Assembly (NCBI GenBank): GCA_963779845.1
Contig: CAVZZV010000006.1
Location: 124,001 to 188,000 of the forward strand
Origin: CAVZZV01 sp963779845
GTDB taxonomy: Bacteria; Bacteroidota; Bacteroidia; Bacteroidales; GCA-2748055
Length of the DNA stretch: 64,000 nt
Reading direction: 5' to 3'
The notes beneath the pieces were generated by a model that saw nothing but the letters and a program-made list of their open reading frames with translations, was not told the DNA's origin and did not search any database. Numbering within the stretch: the first letter of the stretch is position 1; every line of letters starts with the position of its first letter. Below are positions 45,487-53,608 of the stretch, one piece after another. The position numbers and the translations under genes are program-made.

Positions 45487-46554
45487 TTATTGCAATTCAT
45501 TTTTATATTCAGAAATCAGATTTATAAAACGTTCAATGGCGGCCTCAATAGGTTTATCCCACTCACCCCCGGCAGCGTTTACATGCCCTCCGCCCCGGAA
45601 ATGCTTATGAGCAAATATATTTACAGCAAAATTTCCCCTCGACCGGAAAGAAATTTTCACATGGTCGTGCTTTTCTATAAAGAGGGCGGAAACTTTAATA
45701 TTTTTAATGTTGAATGGCAGGTTCACAAAACCTTCGGTATCTCCCGACTGATGCGCGAAGCTATCGAGCTCATCCTGTTTAAGGGCTATAATTGCCGTAT
45801 TCAGTCCGGGAAGCAGGGCCATTTTTTTATCCAGACTAAAGCCCATTAACTTCATCCTTTTTTCGGTATAATTATCATAGATTAAGGAGTGTACTTTTTT
45901 GTGGTCTGCCCCTAGCTTAATCAGACTGGCCACACTTTCCCATACACCTGGATAGGAGCAGGAATAACTAAAGTTTCCGGTATCCGTCATTATTCCTACC
46001 AAAAAGCACTCAGCAATGTCCTGGTCCAATAATTGGTCCCAACCAAGAGCAGTGATGATATTGAGAATATATTCAGCCGTGGATCCGTAAGTGGTCTCTG
46101 AAAATGTGAGGTCAAAAACCTCTGCGGGTTTAGGATGATGGTCAATCAGAATTTTGTAAAAAGGAGAGGAGAATATCAATTCACTGGCCTTCTTCAATCG
46201 CGAAGGCTCATTATAATCTACACTGATCATTAAATCGGCCGCATCGACCAATTTAGCACACTCTTCCGTCTTGCTTCTGTGCACCCTTATCATGTCTACC
46301 CCGGGAAGCCATTGGAGAAATTCGGGAAAATCGTTCGGGGTTATTATGCTTATTTTCTTACCCATTTTCTTTAAGATCAGGCCAAGTGCAGTACTTGAGC
46401 CGATCGCATCGCCATCGGCATTCAAATGGGTCGTTATCAGAATTTCTCTGGAATCATTTATTTTCTTCCGGAATATTTCCAGTTTTGATTTATAGGTCAC
46501 TTGTTTTAATTTTGGTGGTAAATATAACAAATTGCCATCTAAGTCGTAAACCAT
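45487..46554 (-). CDS. DHH/DHHA1 phosphoesterase, NrnA type (oligoribonuclease/pAp phosphatase)
   Basis: NrnA-type enzymes degrade nano-RNA and dephosphorylate pAp, a by-product of sulfate assimilation. From ATG 46554 about 355 residues; GTG 46500 would give about 337, closer to the family. A longer frame up to 46686 would leave almost no room for ndk control and is rejected. DHH motifs: TTHLNADGDAIGSS, ISVDYNEPS, ILIDHHPKP and SYGSTAEY-like TTYGSTAEYI. The C-terminal DHHA1 has FRSRGNFAVN and FRGGGHVNAAGG. Divergent from ndk. Confidence 0.9.
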   Translation of the reverse strand: MVYDLDGNLLYLPPKLKQVTYKSKLEIFRKKINDSREILITTHLNADGDAIGSSTALGLILKKMGKKISIITPNDFPEFLQWLPGVDMIRVHRSKTEECAKLVDAADLMISVDYNEPSRLKKASELIFSSPFYKILIDHHPKPAEVFDLTFSETTYGSTAEYILNIITALGWDQLLDQDIAECFLVGIMTDTGNFSYSCSYPGVWESVASLIKLGADHKKVHSLIYDNYTEKRMKLMGFSLDKKMALLPGLNTAIIALKQDELDSFAHQSGDTEGFVNLPFNIKNIKVSALFIEKHDHVKISFRSRGNFAVNIFAHKHFRGGGHVNAAGGEWDKPIEAAIERFINLISEYKNELQ

Positions 46555-46685
46555 TTTCGTTAGATAATGTTTATAAGGTTTCCAGCCAATGAGTTTAATC
46601 GCTTGAGGGTATAAGGAACATTTTATATTTACAGAGTTGAACAGCAATAAATTTTCCATTTTTAATAAAAATAATCCATAACCCA

Positions 46686-47129
46686 ATGAAAGGCAAAATC
46701 ACTCTCGGTATTATAAAGCCCGACGCAGTTAAAAGCGAATATGTCGGCCCTATTTTAAATAAGATCCATGATGCAGGTTTTCATATCGTTGCTATGAAAA
46801 TGACCCGTCTCAGCCAAAAACAGGCTGAACAATTCTACCTGGTACACAAGGGTAAACCTTTTTATGGGGGATTGATAGAATTTATGACTTCCGGGCCAGT
46901 TGTGACCATGATTCTTGAAAAGGAAAAGGCTGTGGAAGATTACCGGAAACTTATTGGCGCAACCGATCCCAATAAGGCTGAGGAGGGGACTATCAGGAAT
47001 ATTTTCGCTGAGTCTCTCCAGAATAACGCAGTTCACGGCTCGGACTCTGACGAAAACGCTCAGATTGAATGTAATTTTTTCTTTGCCCGCAGCGAGAGGT
47101 TTTATAAGGAGGAAGATTGCTGCTGGTAA
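46686..47129 (+). CDS. ndk: nucleoside diphosphate kinase
   Basis: Ndk transfers the gamma phosphate between nucleoside triphosphates and diphosphates. 147 residues. LGIIKPDAV opens the fold, FYGGLIEFMTSGPVV and the active-site His in NNAVHGSDSDENAQIE are canonical. The end (SERFYKEEDCCW) extends somewhat beyond the usual end. ATG 46686 is the only sensible start. Divergent from nrnA, convergent with the DUF721 gene. Confidence 0.96.
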   Translation: MKGKITLGIIKPDAVKSEYVGPILNKIHDAGFHIVAMKMTRLSQKQAEQFYLVHKGKPFYGGLIEFMTSGPVVTMILEKEKAVEDYRKLIGATDPNKAEEGTIRNIFAESLQNNAVHGSDSDENAQIECNFFFARSERFYKEEDCCW

Positions 47130-47147
47130 TTTCAGCAGGGGGTATTT

Positions 47148-47438
47148 TTATTTTAGCACAATTTCTTCGATAATAAGGGCTCCACCTGTTTCATTAAGAC
47201 GCTTTATCAACTCATCTTTGATCATATAGAGTTCATTTCTCACCACTGAAGATGTGAGGGTGACAAACAGCGTTTTATTTTTAATATAAAGATTGCTTGT
47301 ATGCTTTGCCACTGTTTTTCCCAAGAGCGTTTCCCAACTTTGCAAAAGCCGGTGTTCCCTCAGCTTGCCATCAAGACCCTGCTGCTTTAGAAAAGCCTCA
47401 AGAATGGCGGATATTTCCAATGTCTGGCTTCTTCTCAT
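47148..47438 (-). CDS. DUF721 (DciA-like) protein
   Basis: 96 residues. The DUF721 pattern is clear: LEAFLKQQGLDGKLREHRLLQSWETLLG, then VAKHTSNLYIKNKTLFVTLTSSVVRNELYMIKDELIKRLNE. DciA, the founding member, is the ancestral helicase loader that recruits DnaB in bacteria lacking DnaC. The gene often follows recF, as here (63 bases downstream), so it is probably a replication protein. This version is short, essentially the KH-like core only. Whether it loads DnaB in this organism is inference. Confidence 0.82.
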   Translation of the reverse strand: MRRSQTLEISAILEAFLKQQGLDGKLREHRLLQSWETLLGKTVAKHTSNLYIKNKTLFVTLTSSVVRNELYMIKDELIKRLNETGGALIIEEIVLK

Positions 47439-47501
47439 AGGTTTTCTTTTTAGATTACCCTCTTTTAATTGCGTTACAATTTCTGAGCCCGCACGAGGGA
47501 T

Positions 47502-48612
47502 TTAAATCACCACTTCAATTTGCTGATCGTGGCTAATGGTAAATATTCTATGATCAATCCCAATTCTTTTAAGGATCATCTTCATTCTTTTCATGTCGGT
47601 ATCCGTAATAAAAATCTGACCGAAATTGTTTTCCGATACCAAACGGATTATTTGTTCTACTCTTCGCGAATCAAATTTATCAAAAATATCGTCCAAAAGC
47701 AAAATAGGTGCAATCCCTGATGCCTGGCGTATGAATTCAAACTTACTTAATTTCAGAGCTACCTGGTAAGTTTTCTGCTGTCCCTGTGATCCCAGTTTTT
47801 TTATTGGAAACCCATCCAGAAGCATGCTTAGGTCATCGCGGTGGATCCCGGTGGATGTATATTGAAAGAGCCGGTCACGTTGGCGGTTCCGGATCAACAG
47901 ATCGCCGGAAGAATGCTCGAATAACTGGCTTGAATAGACAAGATCGGCATTTTCCCCATTACCGGAAATGAATTGATAATATTTGGAAAAAACAGGACGC
48001 AGTTCTTCCACAAACCGTTTCCTTTTTTCAAATACATTTGAAGCAAAGGCTGCAAGTTGTGCGTCATAAATATCGAGCAATTCTTCCAGTCGTGTCCCTC
48101 CCCCGGAGGGAAACTTTTTAATGATTTATTTCTTTGGGCCAGGATATGGTTATAACTAAGCACATCGTCGAGATAGGATTTGTCGTACTGAGAAATCACC
48201 CCGTTCAGGAATTTTCTTCGCTCCTCCCCCCCCCCTGTAATGAGGGAACTGTCCGCGGGAGAAATCATCACCAGGGGAAAAATGCCAATGTGGTCTGCGA
48301 GCTTCTGGTATTCTTTTTTATTTCTTCGAAATTGCTTTCGCTTGTTTTTCTGAATACCGCAATAAACCAGTTCAGGACTTCCCTCGCGTTCAAATTCTCC
48401 CTGCACTACTGCAAATTCTTGATTATGAGATATATTCTGGCTATCAAGCACATTCAGATATGATTTGCAAAGGCCAGATAATGGATGGCATCGAGGAGAT
48501 TCGTCTTCCCTACCCCATTATTGCCGGTAAAACAGTTTATCCGGCTATTCAATAAAATGTCTGACTGGTGGTAATTTTTAAAATTTAGAAGGGAAAGAGA
48601 TTTAAGATACAT
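47502..48612 (-). CDS. recF: DNA repair/replication protein RecF, frameshifted twice in this sequence
   Basis: RecF loads RecA at gaps with RecO and RecR. From ATG 48612 the frame gives MYLKSLSLLNFKNYHQ and the Walker A GNNGVGKTNLLDA, then stops at about 48460 after LAFANHI. A second frame starts with SYLNVLDSQN and runs to about 48090 (PGEG), and the rest (RLEELLDIYDAQLAAFA to IEVVI) is in a third frame. Adding one A in the run at 48464-48466 yields AFAKSYLN, the conserved RecF KSY region. Adding one G in the five-G run near 48102-48106 joins the second break. The repaired protein is about 370 residues with GSQGQQKTYQVAL and LLLDDIFDKFD. Both breaks sit in homopolymers. Confidence 0.88.
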
Positions 48613-48630
48613 GTATCGAAAGACTTTTTA

Positions 48631-48638
48631 CAAAATTA
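48631..48638 (-). promoter_or_regulatory. -7 promoter element of recF
   Basis: CAAAATTA reads TAATTTTG on the coding strand, 18 bases upstream of the recF ATG. It shares the gap with the divergent promoter at 48664-48693. Confidence 0.45.
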
Positions 48639-48663
48639 CAAAAAAATGGGGAGGATAATCATT

Positions 48664-48693
48664 ATTGATTTTAATAAAATTCCATTACATTTG
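48664..48693 (+). promoter_or_regulatory. promoter of the TPR membrane protein gene
   Basis: ATTG (48664-48667), 18 bases, TACATTTG (48686-48693): both elements in the same spacing as before ligA. Leader about 35 bases to ATG 48734. It rules out the earlier in-frame start at 48665. Confidence 0.6.
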
Positions 48694-48733
48694 CGGTTGT
48701 TTTAGTAAACCTATAAATTACATAATTTTCAAG

Positions 48734-49429
48734 ATGGCCAAGAAAGCTAAACCACAAGAAACCGATAAGAGTTTCGAAGGAATTGAACATGCCCTGACAC
48801 GGACCGAGCAGTTTATTGAAGATAATTCCAAAGTATTGTCCTATATTGTTTTTGGAATAATTCTCGTGGTTCTTATTTTCATGGGTGTTAAGAGATTCTA
48901 CATAAACCCCCTTGAAGAGGAAGCGGCCGGACAAATGTTCATGGCGGAGCGGTTTTTCGACAGGGATTCCTTCGACCTGGCCCTGAACGGTTATGGAACA
49001 TATCCCGGCTTTCTTCAGATCATTGAGGATTACGGTATAACCAAATCAGCCAACCTGGCACAATATTATGCGGGAGTTAGCTATCTCAGCATTCAAAATT
49101 ATGAAGAGGCCATCGATTATCTTAAAGATTTCGATACGGACGATGTTCTTCTGGGTTCTGCCAAATATAGTTCACTGGGTGATGCCTATACCAGTCTAAA
49201 TGAATTTGATCAGGCAGAATCTGCGTATTCAAAGGGCATTGATAAATTTAAGAATGATTTCAGCACTCCTGTCATGCTTAAAAAGCTGGGGCTTGTTTAT
49301 GAAGAAACACAGAAATACCAGGAGGCTATCGATACCTATAAATCCATTTCCAAAAATTACCCTGAATCAACTGAGGCCAGGGATATTCAGAAATACATTG
49401 CAAGGGCTGAACTGAGAACGAAGGAATAG
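48734..49429 (+). CDS. TPR membrane protein (YfgM/TPR_21-like)
   Basis: About 231 residues from ATG 48734. A longer frame to 48665 overlaps the promoter. A charged N-terminus (MAKKAKPQETDKSFEGIEHAL) precedes one membrane helix at about 37-57 (LSYIVFGIILVVLIFMGV). An outward-facing part with three to four TPR repeats follows (AQYYAGVSYLSIQNYEEAIDYL, YSSLGDAYTSLNEFDQAESAY, LGLVYEETQKYQEAIDTY). E. coli YfgM, of the same topology, is a Sec-translocon-linked chaperone. Conserved in Bacteroidota next to ribH, here convergent with it. The exact job is unknown. Confidence 0.85.
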   Translation: MAKKAKPQETDKSFEGIEHALTRTEQFIEDNSKVLSYIVFGIILVVLIFMGVKRFYINPLEEEAAGQMFMAERFFDRDSFDLALNGYGTYPGFLQIIEDYGITKSANLAQYYAGVSYLSIQNYEEAIDYLKDFDTDDVLLGSAKYSSLGDAYTSLNEFDQAESAYSKGIDKFKNDFSTPVMLKKLGLVYEETQKYQEAIDTYKSISKNYPESTEARDIQKYIARAELRTKE

Positions 49430-49445
49430 AAGAATCTATTTTCCT

Positions 49446-49937
49446 TCACTCCATCTCCTTCTTCAGTGCAACCATTTTTATCGCGGTAATTGCGGCTTCG
49501 TCTCCTTTATTACCATATTTTCCTCCTGATCTGTCTTTGGCCTGTTTCTGATCATTTGTGGTCAACACCCCAAAAATAACCGGTCTTTTGTATTTCAGGC
49601 CAACATCGACGATTCCATTGGTAACACCCTGACAAATAAAATCGAAATGCCGGGTTTCTCCCTGGATTACACATCCGAGACAAATGATGGCATCGACATT
49701 CGAATATTCAGCAAAAAACAGGGCTCCCCAGGGCAATTCGAAACTCCCGGGAACATGTTTTACTTTTATATTTTCTTCGGGGACATGGTTCTTTTGCAGG
49801 GTTTTTATTGCCCCTTCAAGCAATGCCCCTGTAATTTCCCAGTTCCAGTCTGATACGACGATACCGAATTTGAATTTCGTGGCATCCGGGATTTCCTCCG
49901 GTTTGTATGATGATAGGTTTTTAAGACTGCTTGCCAT
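49446..49937 (-). CDS. ribH: 6,7-dimethyl-8-ribityllumazine synthase
   Basis: RibH makes the lumazine precursor of riboflavin and assembles into pentamers or capsids. 163 residues, full length. The opening KFGIVVSDWNWEITGALLEGA holds the substrate-binding Trp, PGSFELPWGALF is canonical, and the catalytic His lies in CVIQGETRHFDFICQGVTNGI with PVIFGVLTTND. The ATG at 49937 begins MASSLKNLSSYKPE. It lies eight bases after the yidC stop and is probably cotranscribed with it. Confidence 0.97.
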   Translation of the reverse strand: MASSLKNLSSYKPEEIPDATKFKFGIVVSDWNWEITGALLEGAIKTLQKNHVPEENIKVKHVPGSFELPWGALFFAEYSNVDAIICLGCVIQGETRHFDFICQGVTNGIVDVGLKYKRPVIFGVLTTNDQKQAKDRSGGKYGNKGDEAAITAIKMVALKKEME

Positions 49938-49945
49938 TTTTCGGA

Positions 49946-51823
49946 TTATTTTTTGGGCATATTGTACCCCCTTTGCTTGGCCATATCCTCCAGTCGTTTT
50001 TGGAAGCCTGATTTCCTGACCGGTTTGGCTTTCCTTGCATAAAGCTTTTTCCTCAAGGCTTCCTCATCCACGAACTGCTTGAACAGGACATTTTGACCCA
50101 GGGTAATTACATTGGCCAGAAAATAGTAATAGGTCAGTCCCGCGGAGAAATTGTTCAGTATTAGCATGAACATTACCGGCATGATATACATCATTCCTTT
50201 CATTCCCGGTAATTGGGAATCGCTTCCTCCTGTTGTGGATGTCATCCTCATGGACAATATTGTGGTCACGGTCATGAGCAGGGTAAACAAGCTTACATGG
50301 TCGCCATACATAGGGATGTTAAAGGGCAAGTGAAGAATTGAATCATAAGTGGAAAGGTCATGCGCCCAGAGGAATTGTTCCTGTCTGAGTTCGATCGAGG
50401 CAGGAAAAAACCGGAACATAGCATACAAGATGGGCATCTGTAATATCATCGGCAAACAACCGCCCATCGGGTTTACCCCGGCTTTCTTGTACAATGCCAT
50501 GGTTGCCTGTTGCCTTTCCATCGCTTTCTCCTTTGGAATTTTGGCGTTTAATTCTTCAATTTCCGGTTTTAAGGCCCGCATTTTCGCTTGTGACATATAG
50601 GAGCGATAGGTCAATGGCAGGAGGGTGATTTTTATGATAACAGTTAATAACAGGATTATGATCCCGTAGTTGGAAATAAACCGGCTTAACCAATCGAAAA
50701 TCTGAATGATAACGAAACGATTGATCCATCCGATAAGCGGTCCGCCAAGGGTGATCAACTCTTCCAGTTTATGTCCGGTCCTTTTCAGGGTTTTAAAGTT
50801 GTTCGGGCCGAAATACATTTTAAGGGGAAGATTATAATCACTTCCCCGATCATAGCCAATTGCAAGTTCAGATCTGAAATGGCTAATATACCGACTGTCC
50901 TCAGGCATCCTCTCAGAAGCCATGTACCCACCTTCAAAAGGTTTTTCCTCGGAAATCAATACAGAAGCAAAAAATTGTTGCTTATAGGCTACCCATTCCA
51001 GACGGGTGGTTTCGTTGACATCCTGGATCTCTTTCTTGCTCCTTGCTTTGAATTTTTCGACTTCCCCGTCATTAAACCGGTAAAGTAGATTAGTATAGGA
51101 TTGTGCATTCTGCCTTCCATGCTCTTGCTGGGGAGAATAAATTTCCCACTTCAGGATTACATTATCAGTGCGGTGGGCATCCATTTCCCGCATCCTGATA
51201 TTGAAATCTACCAGGTATTTATCGGGATTTACGGTATAGGTATATTCCAGAAAAGCACCAATGGAATCTACCGGAAGCCGCATTGTGAGGCTAACAGGGG
51301 AATTTTCAGCAAAAAGACTTTTTTCACCTCCCGTTTTTTGAAAATAGAGCTCATCCGTATTGATATGCTTCCCATCAGAAAAAAATTCAAGTCCGAAAAC
51401 GGTTGAATCACCATCGAACAAAATAAGGGGCAAGCTATCCCATGTTTGATAATCCTTCAATTGAAGGGTATATGGCCTTCCTCCCTTAGCTGAAATGGTC
51501 AGTTTTAACCTGGAGTTTTCAAGCACATAAAACTTGTCCTCCCCTGTGGTAAGTGATGAAAAAACTCCAAGATCAGTAGTTACCGGGGGAGATGATCTGC
51601 GGGTTGAAGTTCCGGAACCTGCGGATACAATGGAGTCGTTGCTAATACTATCTACCTCAATTGTTTTATTTTCCTGCAACGCCCTTTCCTGTTCCACGAT
51701 CCGGATTGAATCGGCTACATGCTGGCGTTTTGCAATTTCTTCCTTGTTTGGTTTGGTCAAAAAACTATAACCAATTAGGATTATTGCAATTATGATGATT
51801 CCTGTAATTGAATTCCTGTCCAT
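49946..51823 (-). CDS. yidC: membrane protein insertase YidC
   Basis: YidC inserts and folds inner-membrane proteins, alone or with SecYEG. 625 residues, the Gram-negative form: an N-terminal helix (MDRNSITGIIIIAIILIGYSF), a large periplasmic beta domain at about 60-340, and the conserved core of five helices from about 360 (FVIIQIFDWLSRFISNYGIIILLLTVIIKITLLPLTYRSYMSQ). The positively charged Arg in the groove is in LTYRSYMSQAKMRAL, and GGCLPMILQMPILYAMFRFF is a family signature. The basic C-terminus is KKLYARKAKPVRKS. It follows pyrG after nine bases on the same strand. Confidence 0.96.
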   Translation of the reverse strand: MDRNSITGIIIIAIILIGYSFLTKPNKEEIAKRQHVADSIRIVEQERALQENKTIEVDSISNDSIVSAGSGTSTRRSSPPVTTDLGVFSSLTTGEDKFYVLENSRLKLTISAKGGRPYTLQLKDYQTWDSLPLILFDGDSTVFGLEFFSDGKHINTDELYFQKTGGEKSLFAENSPVSLTMRLPVDSIGAFLEYTYTVNPDKYLVDFNIRMREMDAHRTDNVILKWEIYSPQQEHGRQNAQSYTNLLYRFNDGEVEKFKARSKKEIQDVNETTRLEWVAYKQQFFASVLISEEKPFEGGYMASERMPEDSRYISHFRSELAIGYDRGSDYNLPLKMYFGPNNFKTLKRTGHKLEELITLGGPLIGWINRFVIIQIFDWLSRFISNYGIIILLLTVIIKITLLPLTYRSYMSQAKMRALKPEIEELNAKIPKEKAMERQQATMALYKKAGVNPMGGCLPMILQMPILYAMFRFFPASIELRQEQFLWAHDLSTYDSILHLPFNIPMYGDHVSLFTLLMTVTTILSMRMTSTTGGSDSQLPGMKGMMYIMPVMFMLILNNFSAGLTYYYFLANVITLGQNVLFKQFVDEEALRKKLYARKAKPVRKSGFQKRLEDMAKQRGYNMPKK

Positions 51824-51832
51824 TAATCTTAT

Positions 51833-53524
51833 TTATTCTTTATTACCTTTTATTTTCGAGACACTTTCCAATGGGGTCCCGGCACCTTTTCCCTCTTCTG
51901 CTTGAAGTTGACCCTGTGGAGCCTCTTTGGAGACCATTGCAGCTTTAACGAAATTTACGAACAATGGATGGGGATTTAAGACATTGCTCTGGTATTCAGG
52001 ATGAAATTGTACACCTATATACCATGGGAGATCCGGAATTTCCATTATTTCGATCAAACCACTGTCAGGGTTGACCCCCGAAGCCTTCATTCCGGCGGCT
52101 TCGAAATCATTTAGAAAATCATTATTAAATTCATACCGGTGACGATGCCGTTCCCGAATATGCTCTTTTTTATAAACTTCCCAGGCCAATGTCCCTTTTT
52201 GTATATCGCAGGGATAAGCACCCAATCGCATTGTACCGCCCTTCTCAGCTACACCTTTCTGTTCTTCCATCAGGTCTATCACCGGATGTTGGGTCATACG
52301 GGTCATTTCAGTGGAATGAGCATCTGCAAAACCAAGCACATTGCGGGCAAATTCAATAACCGCGCATTGTAGACCGAGACATATACCTAAAAAGGGTATT
52401 TTGTTTGTCCTGGCATAATTGGCTGCAAGTATCTTCCCTTCAATGCCACGGTCCCCAAAGCCGGGAGCAACAAGTATTCCGGCATGCCCATCCAATTTTT
52501 CAGCAACGTTTTCAGGGAAAATGGTTTCGGAATGGACACACTGGACATGGACCTTTGTCTGGTTTATGGCCCCTGCATGAGTGAGGGATTCAATAATGGA
52601 TTTATAGGAGTCGGGAAGTTCCACATATTTACCCACAAGGGCGATGTGGACCTCCGATTTTGGGTTTTTTAGTTTATCCACGAACTGCTTCCACGGTTTG
52701 AGTTCCGGTGGATTTCCGGAAGGAAGGTTCAACTTGCGAAGGGTTATAACATCAAGTTTTTCCTTCTGCATCAGCAAAGGAACCTCATATATCGTAGAGA
52801 CATCGATGGATTCAATTACCGAATCCAGTTCGACATTGCAAAAAAGAGCAACCTTTTTCCGGATGTCACGGGTAAGGGTTTTTTCTGTCCGCAATACCAG
52901 GATATCCGGTTGTACTCCATTCTCGAGAAGGGTTTTTACGGAATGCTGGGTAGGTTTTGTCTTTAGCTCGCCGGAGGCAGCCAGGTAGGGTACCAGCGTT
53001 AAGTGGATTACAATGGAATTGCCATGTCCCAATTCCCATTTTAACTGTCTGACCGATTCAATATAGGGAAGGGATTCGATGTCACCAACGGTTCCTCCAA
53101 TTTCTGTAATCACCACATCATAATTATGCCGGGTTCCAAGAAGCTTGATCCTTCGTTTTATCTCATCGGTAATATGAGGTATGACCTGCACGGTCTTCCC
53201 CAGATAGTCTCCCTTTCTTTCCTTATTAATGACCGATTGATAGATCCTGCCGGTGGTAACATTGTTTGCCTGGGAGGTCGGCACGGCAAGAAAACGCTCG
53301 TAATGACCAAGATCAAGGTCTGTCTCTGCCCCATCGTCGGTCACATAGCATTCCCCATGTTCATAAGGATTAAGAGTTCCGGGGTCAACATTAATATAGG
53401 GATCGAGTTTCTGAATGGTAACATGATAGCCTCTGGCCTGGAGGAGTTTGGCCAGGGAAGAAGAAATAATCCCTTTACCAAGAGAAGATGTCACGCCTCC
53501 TGTTACAAAAATATATTTGGTCAC
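51833..53524 (-). CDS. pyrG: CTP synthase
   Basis: PyrG aminates UTP to CTP. About 563 residues from GTG 53524 (VTKYIFVTGGVTSSLGKG). An upstream TTG at 53557 lies inside the near -7 element TTACTTTG (53562-53555) and is unlikely. The synthetase half has LDPYINVDPGTLNPYEHGE and EIGGTVGDIESLPYIE. The glutamine amidotransferase half has the nucleophile Cys in FLGICLGLQCAV and His/Glu in GVQFHPEYQS. The C-terminus is about 25 residues longer than usual (QGQLQAEEGKG...). The yidC and ribH genes follow closely, forming one unit. Confidence 0.96.
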   Translation of the reverse strand: MTKYIFVTGGVTSSLGKGIISSSLAKLLQARGYHVTIQKLDPYINVDPGTLNPYEHGECYVTDDGAETDLDLGHYERFLAVPTSQANNVTTGRIYQSVINKERKGDYLGKTVQVIPHITDEIKRRIKLLGTRHNYDVVITEIGGTVGDIESLPYIESVRQLKWELGHGNSIVIHLTLVPYLAASGELKTKPTQHSVKTLLENGVQPDILVLRTEKTLTRDIRKKVALFCNVELDSVIESIDVSTIYEVPLLMQKEKLDVITLRKLNLPSGNPPELKPWKQFVDKLKNPKSEVHIALVGKYVELPDSYKSIIESLTHAGAINQTKVHVQCVHSETIFPENVAEKLDGHAGILVAPGFGDRGIEGKILAANYARTNKIPFLGICLGLQCAVIEFARNVLGFADAHSTEMTRMTQHPVIDLMEEQKGVAEKGGTMRLGAYPCDIQKGTLAWEVYKKEHIRERHRHRYEFNNDFLNDFEAAGMKASGVNPDSGLIEIMEIPDLPWYIGVQFHPEYQSNVLNPHPLFVNFVKAAMVSKEAPQGQLQAEEGKGAGTPLESVSKIKGNKE

Positions 53525-53554
53525 GGCCAATGGATTGTTTAATGAAATAAACCG

Positions 53555-53562
53555 CAAAGTAA
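53555..53562 (-). promoter_or_regulatory. possible -7 element of pyrG
   Basis: CAAAGTAA reads TTACTTTG on the coding strand, 30 bases before GTG 53524. Same variant as at asnA. Confidence 0.35.
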
Positions 53563-53608
53563 ATAATTAATTCTTAGAAGGGATAATTTTGCGGAAAGAA
53601 AAAAAAAA

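Noticed and set aside
46555..46686. 44-residue N-terminal extension of the NrnA-type protein
   Set aside because: It would leave no room for control between the divergent genes and is unlike the family.
53584..53591. Perfect TAATTTTG on the plus strand inside the gap between pyrG and DUF349
   Set aside because: It would drive only antisense RNA into the DUF349 gene, has no -33 element and no gene downstream. Likely chance in AT-rich DNA.
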